Positions 1-7,297 are shown, counted from the first letter of the stretch. The stretch is 36,643 nucleotides of DNA from Verrucomicrobiia bacterium (GCA_030431475.1 JAUIJD010000048.1:1-36643); one strand, 5' to 3'. Notes: generated by a model from the sequence alone, not told the origin. A program made the numbers and translations.

Positions 1-145
1 CTGGCAGGGGGCCTTTGTTCTTCCGCTTCCGGTCGCCTTGAATCACCTTGTCGCCCGGTCCTGCAACCCGTAGAACCATCCCCGGATCTTCTCACTCCGA
101 GTGGGCCATAAAGTCGACGGCGGCCAGCCTCGCCGGGGTCGGTCC
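1..145. other. Unassigned left edge
   Basis: No gene can be supported here. On the minus strand a reading frame is open to the window edge, but it gives a basic, low-complexity peptide I do not recognise. It could be the end of a gene lying mostly outside the window. Confidence 0.3.
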
Positions 146-400
146 TTGAATTACGGCGTTTGATGAATCGGGCTCCGCCCGATCTGAGAAGTCCGACTCG
201 GTCGTGGATTGGGGGACCCGGGGCTGCGTTCGCTTCGCGATCTGACCCCGGGCTAAGTTCTGTGGCCCCGTTGGGGCCGGGGAGTGGCGACTTTGTCGGG
301 GTGGCGAGAATCCTAGGGTGGCGCTCGCTCTGCGAGCCGACCCCGGGGGATCGATGGGTGACCCCGTTGGGGTCGTGGAAGAGGCGTTGGCTGGCCGGGC
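146..400. repeat. GC-rich hairpin repeat modules (degenerate copy)
   Basis: This stretch upstream of the DUF1294 gene is built from modules seen again further right. There is a small hairpin ATCGGGC/GCCCGAT at 167-183, a CCCGGG-containing palindromic stretch at about 215-255, and the perfect stem GGCCCC-gtt-GGGGCC at 264-278. A second, diverged round of the same order follows at about 313-380. The same modules occur at about 2215-2530 and 5149-5340. It looks like a decayed member of a dispersed intergenic repeat family; no coding function is visible. Confidence 0.6.
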
Positions 401-485
401 CGGAACCGTCGCCGGGATCGTCTGCATGTCAGGATTCCCAGGAATCGCACGCGCAATCGAAGACCCTTGAGACGTAGGGGTGGCC

Positions 486-1124
486 ATGAATCTGGTGGAG
501 AACGAAACCTCGGAACCCGATCCACGGATCGCCGGGGTGATCGCGGAGTGGAACGACGCGCGCGGGTTCGGCTGGGTGGAGGTCGAGGGCAAGCGGAGCT
601 TCGCCCACATCCGGGATTTCGCGAAGTCGGCGCGGCGCCCGAAGGTTGGCGACGAGGTCAGTTTCCTCCCCGGCAAGGACCCGAAGGGCCGCGACTGTGC
701 CACCCGACTGAAGTTCAAGGGCGGATCCCCCGCCCTGCCCGGGCTCGGATGGAGCAATGCGGTGATCCTGCTTTCGCTGGTGCTGCTGCCGCTGGCATCG
801 GGACTGAAGCTGGCGGCCGCCCCCTGGATTCTGGCCGCCTGGCTGCTGATGGCGTCACGCATGAGCTGGCTGCAGTATTCCTTCGACAAGGAACGGGCGC
901 AGGCCGGCATGAACCGGCTCAAGGAGCGGACCCTGCTCGCGGGCGACCTCGTCGGCGGCTGGCCGGGAGGATTCCTCGCCCAGCGCAAGCTCCGCCACAA
1001 AAGCCGCAAGTGGAGCTACCAGCTGCGCTTCTGGCTGATCGTCGCCCTGTGGCAGTGGATCGCCTTCGAGGTCGTGATGGGAGGCGTGGTGGTCGAACTC
1101 GTCAAAGAGCGCCTCGGAGGGTGA
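486..1124 (+). CDS. Cold-shock-domain / DUF1294 membrane protein
   Basis: The N-terminal ~70 residues resemble a cold-shock nucleic-acid-binding fold: GVIAEWNDARGFGWVEV, then SFAHIRDF, then VGDEVSF. After a linker come two hydrophobic stretches (about residues 90-120) and a DUF1294 segment with FDKERAQ, ERTLL, GGWPGGFLAQ and RHKSRKWSY, followed by a last membrane helix. This cold-shock plus DUF1294 architecture is a known bacterial membrane protein of unknown role; RNA or DNA binding at the membrane is inference. I chose ATG 486 because AGGGG lies about 7 bases upstream; GTG 480 is the alternative. About 50 bp of this gene (858-907) recur in two intergenic repeats downstream. Confidence 0.85.
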   Translation: MNLVENETSEPDPRIAGVIAEWNDARGFGWVEVEGKRSFAHIRDFAKSARRPKVGDEVSFLPGKDPKGRDCATRLKFKGGSPALPGLGWSNAVILLSLVLLPLASGLKLAAAPWILAAWLLMASRMSWLQYSFDKERAQAGMNRLKERTLLAGDLVGGWPGGFLAQRKLRHKSRKWSYQLRFWLIVALWQWIAFEVVMGGVVVELVKERLGG

Positions 1125-1181
1125 TCGTCGTGGATCGGGGGACGGCCGGTCTGCAGCAGCTCTGGAAAGCCGCCCTCTCTC

Positions 1182-1899
1182 TCAATCCCTCAAACTGGCG
1201 GCAAACCTTTCCACCTTCTCAAGGCCGCAGGACTGCAAGTGGGTGACGGGAATGAGGTCCGCAGCATCAACATCGACGACACCAAGCGCACGTAAGACCT
1301 GCGGGTAGGCAAGGATCTGCTGGAAGACTTTGATTTCATTGATCAAAGCTCTCTCAGTGAGGTTTCCGGACGCGGCCTGGGCAATCAGTTCGATCAGGTG
1401 GGCCGGCACGATGTGGCAGAGCATCCGGACATGGTGCTCATCCTGGCGCCCCGCCTGATCGAGTCCAATCAGACAGGAGCACTTGCTCTGGAAGAGGAGC
1501 AACGGATCGATTACCTTGATCTCTCCGATGGTGAGGGAGCGTTTCCTCGTGCGCTCGATTTGGTGGGCCGGAATTCCGAAGACGTTGGAGAGAATATCAA
1601 CGATCCGTTCCGGCTCTCCTGCAATCTTGAAGATGGCGACCTGACCGTCCGCAGGAGAACTGCTCATGATCAGGCGACCGCTGATCTTTTGTTGACGAAG
1701 ATATTGAAGCAGCGGGTAGCCGGCCCAGATGTCGCAGTCTTTCGAAGTGAACGGGGCGAAGCACCGGAGAGTATCGCCGCCGACTTTCTCCGCATAAAAT
1801 TCGGCCCAGAAGTTGACCACCTTCGAGAAAATACTCCAGCCCGTTGCCGGCAAGGTCGCGAAGGAACGCAAGGTAGTCGGAAACGCGAGTCTCCGGCAT
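1182..1899 (-). pseudogene. Nucleotidyltransferase-like gene, frameshifted
   Basis: Translation from ATG 1899 begins MPETRVSDYLAFL and continues through LEYFLEGGQ, then runs into a different product. The following frame carries the rest of a plausible protein: NFWAEFYAEK, FTSKDCDIW, RSLTIGEIKVIDPLLLF and RQDEHHVRML. Joined, they give about 240 residues with features of the nucleotidyltransferase fold: a GG near the N-terminus, an Asp-x-Asp pair (DCD), and a later Asp/Lys helix as in AbiEii-type proteins. The break lies at about 1810-1821, where GGTCA is met once but the expected GGQ-x-V-N would need it twice. An 8-base deletion between short repeats explains it. The start is 2 bases after the stop of the 62-codon gene, so the two were one operon. 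Family assignment is tentative; a sequencing error is possible. Confidence 0.6.
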
Positions 1900-1901
1900 G
1901 A

Positions 1902-2090
1902 TCAGCGCCCGATTGCTTCCTTCAGATTCTCGATTTTCGCACCCTTGAAGAAGCCCTCGGGGAAAATCGAGTTCTCGCGCTGCAAAACCATCGGGTCCTC
2001 GCCGGCCGCGAGACGGGCCGCATCCTCCCGGCGCGACGCGGCTTTCTCCGCGTCCCGTGCCTTCCGGTCGAATGGCTGCTGCTCGTTCAT
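1902..2090 (-). CDS. Small hypothetical protein (62 aa), possible partner of nucleotidyltransferase
   Basis: This short, highly charged protein has an N-terminal Arg/Glu/Ala-rich helix-like stretch (residues 5-30) and a C-terminal part with the run ENSIFPEGFF. I do not recognise the family. It ends 2 bases before the start codon of the frameshifted nucleotidyltransferase gene, so the two should share a transcript. A small charged protein ahead of a nucleotidyltransferase is the layout of some toxin-antitoxin or abortive-infection pairs, but no antitoxin domain is visible and that role is inference only. A good promoter stands immediately upstream, so close that the mRNA would have almost no leader; no Shine-Dalgarno sequence is seen. 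Confidence 0.6.
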   Translation of the reverse strand: MNEQQPFDRKARDAEKAASRREDAARLAAGEDPMVLQRENSIFPEGFFKGAKIENLKEAIGR

Positions 2091-2098
2091 GCGGCGAA

Positions 2099-2127
2099 AA
2101 GATATCCGTCTGCCGGCAGAAAGTCAA
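2099..2127 (-). promoter_or_regulatory. Sigma70-type promoter with palindromic spacer
   Basis: On the minus strand, -35 TTGACT (2127-2122) is separated by exactly 17 bases from -10 TATCTT (2104-2099). The spacer contains the perfect 12-base palindrome TCTGCCGGCAGA (2109-2120), a natural place for a repressor. A start site about 7 bases past the -10 would fall at about 2092, essentially at the ATG at 2090, which predicts a leaderless mRNA. Promoter elements and palindrome are seen; regulation is inferred. Confidence 0.55.
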
Positions 2128-2179
2128 ATCTACCCAAATCTCTGGGAATCAGTAGGTTCTTTCGGCACGAGTCCCAGGT

Positions 2180-2341
2180 CCCGGGGGGCGTGAATTGCGG
2201 CATTGTCGATGGGTGAGAGTCCGTCGCCCCTTCAGGGCTCGGGGAGATTTTGGATACGGGCGTCCTGGCACCCGGGGCTCATCTCCATCGCCCCGTTGGG
2301 GCTTGTGTGGCGGGGGGGCGTGAATCGAGGCATTTGGTGAC
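2180..2341. repeat. GC-rich hairpin modules
   Basis: Two near-identical phrases beginning GGGGGGCGTGAAT (about 2180 and 2314) flank a module with ACCCGGGGC and the stem GCCCCGTTGGGGC (about 2297-2310). The same module occurs at 264-278. No coding content is seen. Confidence 0.5.
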
Positions 2342-2746
2342 TCGGGCTGTGCCGGATCTTCCCCCTACGCCACCACCTTCGCCAAGGCTAGGGCGGTCGA
2401 GACGGCTTCGGAGGACAGGTTTTCGTGCCGACTTCGTCGTGGAGCGGGGGACCCGGGGCGGCGCCCGGTGGGCGGGCTGACCCCGGGCTAGGTTCTCTGG
2501 CCCCGCTGGGTCCGGGAGTGGCGACTTCTTCGGGGAATCAAGGGCGGGGCACCGGCCTCGCGCATGAGTTGGTTGCAGGATTCCTTCGACAAGGAGCGGG
2601 CGCAGGCCGTCGGCGGGGAATGGGGAGAGCGGCTTTTCAAGCCGTGGGGTTCTCCGGGGATGGGGACGTCTGGGGAGCGAGCGGGAAGAAGCGGGTTGGC
2701 CGCCGACCCTGGTCGGGGTGCCTGCGGCAAAACCCGCTCTCCGTAT
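2342..2746. repeat. Composite intergenic repeat, copy A (~405 bp)
   Basis: It is clearly related over its whole length (roughly 90% or more by eye) to 5149-5554, in the same orientation. Module order is a diverged CGGGC hairpin; a conserved block starting CTACGCCACCACC with two inverted GCC-rich arms; an ACCCGGGGC/GACCCCGGG block; a 50-base piece (2561-2610) nearly identical to codons in the DUF1294 gene; and a GCGGGTT...AACCCGC hairpin. There are no transposase and no terminal inverted repeats. The two copies bracket the pentapeptide and DUF3024 genes. Confidence 0.75.
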
Positions 2747-2995
2747 TTTGAGCCGATTTCATAATCGGCGGTCCGCCCGGGGTACTGGAGTGAGAAGAAG
2801 CGGGTTGGCCGCCGACCCTAGTCGGGGTGCCTGCGGCAAAACCCGCTCTCCGTATTTTGAGCCGATTTCATAATCGGGGGTCCGCCCGGGGTACTGGAGC
2901 GGGAAGAAGCGGGTTGGCCGCCGACCCTGGTCGGGGTGCCTGCGGCAAAACCCGCTCTCCGTATTTTGAGCCGATTTCATCATCGGCGGTCCGGC
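2686..2995. repeat. Three tandem 109-bp double-hairpin units
   Basis: Units start at about 2686, 2795 and 2904, and the shared GCGGGTTGGCCGCC recurs at 2691, 2800 and 2909, so the period is exactly 109. Each unit holds hairpin 1, with outer stem GCGGGTT/AACCCGC and nested GCCGC/GCGGC and CCGA/TCGG pairs, and hairpin 2, CCGATT-tcat-AATCGG, followed by CGGTCCG and CCCGGGGTACTGGAG. The third unit has one base change in hairpin 2 and loses the tail. Copies are nearly identical, so expansion is recent. Partial copies lie at about 5490-5554 and 6486-6600. Confidence 0.8.
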
Positions 2996-3075
2996 TGGGG
3001 AGGTGGAAGAAGAAGCGAACCGGGGCCCTTTCAGCTTCACGAGAAAAGAGGAATCCGCTTTGTTTTTGGTTGAGC

Positions 3076-4746
3076 ATGAAAAGTTTCCTCTCCTTCACCT
3101 TCGGCCTCCCTCTTATCGCCTGCACCACGCTGCACGGAGCCAGCTACACGAAGACGAATGGCAGCATCGTGGACCCCATTCTGGACAATCTCGGTGCGGC
3201 TCACCCCTACTGCGGCTCGAATCTGGACGAGAACCTGACCAGGAGCTTCGCGAGTCTGAGTAATGCGGATCTCGAGGACGCGGACTTACGCTTCGCGCTC
3301 CTGACGAACGTCGACCTCAGCAATGCCGACCTTGGGAACGCCGATCTGCGCTTTGCGGTCCTGACGAACGTGAATCTAACCGGAGTCGATCTGGCTGGGG
3401 CTGATCTGAACAGCGCCGAACTTGATGGCGTGAACCTGGCAGGGGCGGATCTGTCAGATGTCGACCTGGGCAGCGCCATCCTCACGGGTGCTCAGGGCCA
3501 GCTCGCGGCATCGACGAACCTGTCAGTGCCGGCAGGCTACGTGCTTCACAATCAGTACCTGGTGGGCCCCGGTGCGATCCTGACAGGTGCGGACCTGAGC
3601 GGGATCGACGTCGACGGGATCGACTTGAGCGGAGCCGATCTCACCGGTGCCACGCTCACGGGGGTCGAGGGTGAGCTTGCCGGCTCGACGAACCTGACGC
3701 TCCCGCAGGGTTATGGGGTGGTGAATGACCTGATCGTCGGACCCGGTGCCAATCTGTCCCAAGCCCTCTTGTCCGGAGCCGATCTTCAAGGGGTCGACCT
3801 GAGCGGTGCCGACCTGACCTTTGCGCTACTGAACGACACCAACCTTGCGGACGTCGATTTCAGCGGTGCGACCATGACCTTCGCCCTCCTGAACAACGCG
3901 ACGCTCGGCGGAGCCGATCTATCGACTGCCGATCTGGGCAGCGCCGGCCTGACGGGCGTGCAGGGTCAGCTTTCGGCGGCCGCAGGTGTCAGCCTGCCGG
4001 CGGGCTATTTCGTGGCTGGCAATCACCTGGTCGGTCCGGGCGTGAACCTGGCGAACGCCAACCTTGCGGGCGTCAGCCTCAACGGGGTGAATCTGGACGG
4101 CGTGAATCTCAGTGGTGCCGACTTGAGTGGAGCCAGCGTGGAAACGGTCGGTCTCGATGGGGCCAACCTGGCGGGAGCGAACCTGAGCGGGGCGACATTC
4201 AACAATGCCGACCTTTCCAATGCCACGGTGAGCGGCGCACTTCTCACCAACGCCGATCTGGGCAACGCCAACGCCGCCGATGCCAACTTCGTCGGGGCCG
4301 ACTTGAGCGGCGCGGATCTGGGGAACGTGACCCTCACGAGTGCGGTGTTCACCGGCGCCCGCTACAATGAGAGCACCACCTTTCCTGGAGGGGCCGACCC
4401 GCTGGCGCTGGGGATGATCCTGAACAGCCTGGATACCGATGGCGACGGGGTGGCCGATTTTGTTGAGTTGGCCTTCGGGGGAGATCCCAACGATGGCACC
4501 GACGCCCATCTCGTCGCCACGGCCGTGGCTGAGCGGGAGGAGAAATTCACCGAGGAGCAGATCCTGGATCTGCGGGTGGGTGGAGTGATGTTGCAGCGGG
4601 ACGGGGCGAACTTCACCCTGAACTACAGCATCGAAGAGTCCGAGGACCTTCTGACCTGGACCCCCTTCGCGGAGCAACCCGGGCCCTTCGTGTTTGCCCC
4701 GGGTGATGCCGACAAGAAGTTCGTGCACATCACGATCGAAGAGTAG
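3076..4746 (+). CDS. Exported pentapeptide-repeat protein
   Basis: The 556-residue product begins MKSFLSFTFGLPLIAC, a short export signal; LIAC could be a lipoprotein box with Cys16 lipidated, although the basic region is short. Residues 60-430 are A(D/N)LXX pentapeptide repeats (ADLSG, ADLGN, VDLSG and similar), which fold as a right-handed quadrilateral beta-helix. They are interrupted three times (about 139-167, 197-226, 295-323) by a related ~30-residue insert containing LPxGY and VGPG. DTDGDGVADFVE at 453-464 is a calcium-binding type 3 loop, followed by a short beta-rich tail of the kind found at the C-terminus of many exported verrucomicrobial proteins. ATG 3076 was chosen over longer in-frame starts because those would translate the tandem repeats. 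The function is unknown; the DUF3024 gene starts 11 bases after its stop. Confidence 0.85.
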   Translation: MKSFLSFTFGLPLIACTTLHGASYTKTNGSIVDPILDNLGAAHPYCGSNLDENLTRSFASLSNADLEDADLRFALLTNVDLSNADLGNADLRFAVLTNVNLTGVDLAGADLNSAELDGVNLAGADLSDVDLGSAILTGAQGQLAASTNLSVPAGYVLHNQYLVGPGAILTGADLSGIDVDGIDLSGADLTGATLTGVEGELAGSTNLTLPQGYGVVNDLIVGPGANLSQALLSGADLQGVDLSGADLTFALLNDTNLADVDFSGATMTFALLNNATLGGADLSTADLGSAGLTGVQGQLSAAAGVSLPAGYFVAGNHLVGPGVNLANANLAGVSLNGVNLDGVNLSGADLSGASVETVGLDGANLAGANLSGATFNNADLSNATVSGALLTNADLGNANAADANFVGADLSGADLGNVTLTSAVFTGARYNESTTFPGGADPLALGMILNSLDTDGDGVADFVELAFGGDPNDGTDAHLVATAVAEREEKFTEEQILDLRVGGVMLQRDGANFTLNYSIEESEDLLTWTPFAEQPGPFVFAPGDADKKFVHITIEE

Positions 4747-4757
4747 GCCCATTCCGC

Positions 4758-5108
4758 ATGGCATTCACGGGAGACGAAACGGAAGTGATTCTCCGACAGT
4801 TGGAGGAGGAATTCTGGGTCCGCCATCGCCCGCCGCTTCGTTTGCGGGACAAGGTGCGCGAGGGCCAGCGGATCGACGGGCATGCCATCGAGCTGTTTCT
4901 CAATCGTCCCGCCTTCCAGCGTCCGGGAAAGTGGATCGAGGAACGGATTGCCAGGATCCGCTACTTCCGGTCGCGTGATGCATGGGCGATCTACTGGCAA
5001 CGGGCGGACCTCAAGTGGCACCGCTTTGAGCCCTGCCCCGAGACCCGATCCCTGCCGGAAGCCTTGGCCGTGATCAGCGAGGATGAATACGCCTGCTTCG
5101 TCGGCTGA
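4758..5108 (+). CDS. DUF3024 family protein
   Basis: The 116-residue soluble protein has the DUF3024 signature in its C-terminal half: ARIRYFRSRDAWAIYW, then RADLKWHRFEP, then SLPEALAVISEDEYACFVG. Length and motif order fit the family, which is small, widespread and without known biochemical function. The start at ATG 4758 lies 11 bases after the pentapeptide gene, so co-transcription is likely. The stop codon sits in a small inverted repeat, CTGACC/GGTCAG (5105-5123), which has no T-tract and is at best a weak terminator. The composite repeat copy B begins 40 bases further. Confidence 0.85.
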   Translation: MAFTGDETEVILRQLEEEFWVRHRPPLRLRDKVREGQRIDGHAIELFLNRPAFQRPGKWIEERIARIRYFRSRDAWAIYWQRADLKWHRFEPCPETRSLPEALAVISEDEYACFVG

Positions 5109-5148
5109 CCTGTCGAGGGTCAGACGGTGACTCTCGGCCTTCGTGGAA

Positions 5149-5554
5149 TCGGGCTGCGCCCGATCTTCCCCCTACGCCACCACCTTCGCCAAGGCTAGGG
5201 CGGTCGAGAAGGCTTCGGAGGACAGGTCTTCGTGCCGACATCCTCGGGCATCGGGGGACCCGGGGCGGCGCCCGGTGGGCGGGCTGACCCCGGGCTAGGT
5301 TCTCTGGCCCCGCTGGGTCCGGGAGTGGCGACTTCGTTAGGGAATCAAGGGGCGGGGCACCGGCCTCGCGCATGAGTTGGTTGCAGGATCCCTTCGACAA
5401 GGAGCGGGCGCAGGCCGTCGGCGGGGAATGGGGAGAGCGGCTTTTCGAGCCGCGGGGTTTTCGGGGATGGGGACGTCTGGGGATGGAGCGGGAAGAAGCG
5501 GGTTGGCCGCCGACCCTGGTCGGGGTGCCTGCGGCAAAACCCGCTCTCTCTATT
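5149..5554. repeat. Composite intergenic repeat, copy B (~406 bp)
   Basis: This is the direct repeat of 2342-2746. The opening hairpin is intact here (ATCGGGC-tgc-GCCCGAT). The DUF1294-derived piece is at 5369-5418. The element ends with a single GCGGGTT...AACCCGC hairpin, without the second hairpin and without tandem copies. Confidence 0.75.
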
Positions 5555-5627
5555 GGGTCCGGCATCGGATGAATCCCGCCCTCGCCGTCGAGCTTGCCGG
5601 GGGGCGGATTCGGGGATACTCGGAGCC

Positions 5628-6311
5628 GTGAGTTCGTTCATCGATATCGACAAGACCACGCTGCCCGACGGGACCGTTCTCTCGCTGCATCTCGATGGCA
5701 GCGATTTCGTCCTGGAATACGACGGGCTCGAGCTGATGAGCACGAACCTGACGCACTCCGAGCAGATGCTGGCGGAGCTGGGTTGTGTGGATCTGCTGGA
5801 GGGCGCGGCGACCCGGCCGGAGCACCCGCGGGTGCTGATCGGGGGGCTGGGGATGGGGTTTACGCTGAAGCGGGTGCTGGAGCTGATCGGCTCGCCGGCC
5901 ACGGTGGATGTGGCGGAGTTGGTGAGCCGGGTGATCGAGTGGAACCGCACCTATCTCGTCGAGCACAACGGGCCGCTGCTCGACGATCCGCGAACGAATG
6001 TGATCCTCGCCGATTTCCACGACTGCCTGGGCGGCGGGGTGAGCTACGACGCGATCCTGATCGACATCGACGACACGCCGAACGACGTGATCACGGCCGA
6101 CAACGTGAAGCTCTACACCCCGGATTTTCTCGCGCTCCTGCGCCAGTCGTTGAGTCCGGGCGGTTGCCTGGCCTACTGGATGGCGGAGCCGTCGCCGAAG
6201 CTGGAGATGGTGCTGAAGCGGGCCGGGTTCACGGTGACGGAGCATCTGGCGAAGTCTCATGAGGAGGACGAGGAAGCGTGGCACCGGATCTATGTGGCGA
6301 GGCTGAGCTAA
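5628..6311 (+). CDS. Spermidine synthase-like protein
   Basis: The 227-residue protein has the aminopropyltransferase/SAM-methyltransferase fold. It shows an N-terminal beta-strand region with DFVLEYDG and LELMST, a nucleoside-binding loop VLIGGLGMGFTL (about residues 65-76), then VDVAELVSRVIEWN with the acidic residue that contacts the substrate, and YDAILIDIDDTPND in the active-site region. The C-terminus includes SPGGCLAYWM. It may transfer an aminopropyl group from decarboxylated SAM, but the loop reads GGLGMG rather than the classical GGGDG, so a methyltransferase-like role is possible. GTG 5628 is chosen; the in-frame TTG further upstream would translate part of the repeat. The gene stands alone between two repeat regions. 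Confidence 0.8.
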   Translation: MSSFIDIDKTTLPDGTVLSLHLDGSDFVLEYDGLELMSTNLTHSEQMLAELGCVDLLEGAATRPEHPRVLIGGLGMGFTLKRVLELIGSPATVDVAELVSRVIEWNRTYLVEHNGPLLDDPRTNVILADFHDCLGGGVSYDAILIDIDDTPNDVITADNVKLYTPDFLALLRQSLSPGGCLAYWMAEPSPKLEMVLKRAGFTVTEHLAKSHEEDEEAWHRIYVARLS

Positions 6312-6610
6312 GAGGGGTGAAGGGAGGAGTCGGGGCGTGGGTTGGCGGCGGCTTGGGTTGATGGGGCTTGTGGGGTTGTGGTGAGCTGGGTTGGTGGAGT
6401 CGCGGGGTTGCGGTAGCGGGGTTGCGGTAGCGGGGTTGCGGTAGCGGGGTTGCGGTAGCGGGGTTGCGGTAGCGGGGTTGCGGTAGCGGGTTGGAAACCC
6501 GCTCTCCTTAGGGGGTGCCGATTTCATAATCGGCGGTCCGTCCCGGGGTTGATGCAGCGGGTTGCAAACCCGCTCTCCTGATTGGCGCGGGTTGCCAACT
6601 TGCTGTCTCG
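6312..6610. other. Repeat-filled intergenic region
   Basis: There is no coding content. It holds the 14-base tandem repeat at 6402-6485, then GCGGGTTGGAAACCCGC, then the CCGATT/AATCGG hairpin with CGGTCCG (about 6523-6542), then GCGGGTTGCAAACCCGC (about 6558-6574). These last three are simplified versions of the modules in the 109-bp units. Confidence 0.7.
6402..6485. repeat. 14-bp tandem repeat, six perfect copies
   Basis: The unit GCGGGGTTGCGGTA is repeated six times without a mismatch, then merges into a GCGGGTT hairpin module. Perfect copies suggest recent slippage and likely length variation between strains. Confidence 0.9.
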
Positions 6611-7297
6611 ATGGGTAGCGTCCGTGCGCTGATGAACCCCGCCCAAATCAAGAACATCTTCTGGGACGTCGATGGGGTCCTGGCGGACCTGAATTACGCC
6701 TACTTCCATTTTCTCACCGGGCACCCGAACTACCGGGAGCGCTACGCGGGGCTGAAGTGGGAGCAGTTGCCCGAGGTGCTGCCCATCGTGCCGGAGTACG
6801 GGGCGCTGGAGCTGAAGACGCATCCGGAGCTGGGGAAGGCCATGGACCGCGACTTCTGCGCGGATCAGGACTTCTTCCGCAATCGGCCGCTGTATCCGAA
6901 GGTGATCGAGACGCTGAAGCGGCTGAACGATCGTGGGTATCGCCAGTTCACGATGTCGGCGACCTTCGACGTGGAGGCGAAGACGGCCTACCTGAACGAG
7001 ATCCTCGCGCCGGTGACGGACTTCCTGACGATCGAGTGCGTGCAGCACGGGGAGTTCATGCACGACACGGCGAAGGTCGATCGGCTGCGGGAGTGCTACC
7101 GGAAGTATGAGCTGGAGCCGACCGAGACCATCCTCGTCGATGACCGCATCTACAACCAGCACGCGGCGATCGAGTCGGGCGCGCATCCGGTGCGGCTGCG
7201 GTGTGAGTTCACGACGGATCTGCCGGAAGAGCTGGCGTGGATCCCGGAGTTCAAGGATGTGGAGGCGGTGGCGGATTGGTTGGTGGGGGAAGGGTGA
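6611..7297 (+). CDS. HAD family hydrolase
   Basis: The protein carries the four haloacid-dehalogenase motifs: motif I DVDGVLAD near the N-terminus (first Asp the nucleophile, second the acid/base), motif II Ser/Thr in TMSATF, a motif III Lys in DTAKVDR, and motif IV LVDDR for Mg2+. It should be a Mg2+-dependent phosphatase of ~228 residues; the substrate cannot be told. A cap region with EYGALELKTHPEL lies between motifs I and II. Two starts are possible, ATG 6611 and ATG 6632 (MNPAQIKN); neither has a clear ribosome-binding site. It is followed 99 bases later by phoH. Confidence 0.85.
   Translation: MGSVRALMNPAQIKNIFWDVDGVLADLNYAYFHFLTGHPNYRERYAGLKWEQLPEVLPIVPEYGALELKTHPELGKAMDRDFCADQDFFRNRPLYPKVIETLKRLNDRGYRQFTMSATFDVEAKTAYLNEILAPVTDFLTIECVQHGEFMHDTAKVDRLRECYRKYELEPTETILVDDRIYNQHAAIESGAHPVRLRCEFTTDLPEELAWIPEFKDVEAVADWLVGEG

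Noticed and set aside
92-1009. 305-codon minus-strand frame over the left repeat and the DUF1294 gene
   Set aside because: It crosses repeat modules and an antisense gene and shows only Ser/Arg/Pro-rich sequence.
2686-2995. CRISPR-like array
   Set aside because: The 109-bp units are contiguous with no variable spacers, and there are no cas genes.
2759-3128. Short minus-strand proteins read through the tandem repeats
   Set aside because: They are translations of hairpin repeat DNA and show the same peptide each time because the DNA is repeated.
6402-6485. CRISPR-like array or iterons
   Set aside because: Head-to-tail 14-bp copies without spacers, and no replication gene nearby; best seen as a slippage repeat.
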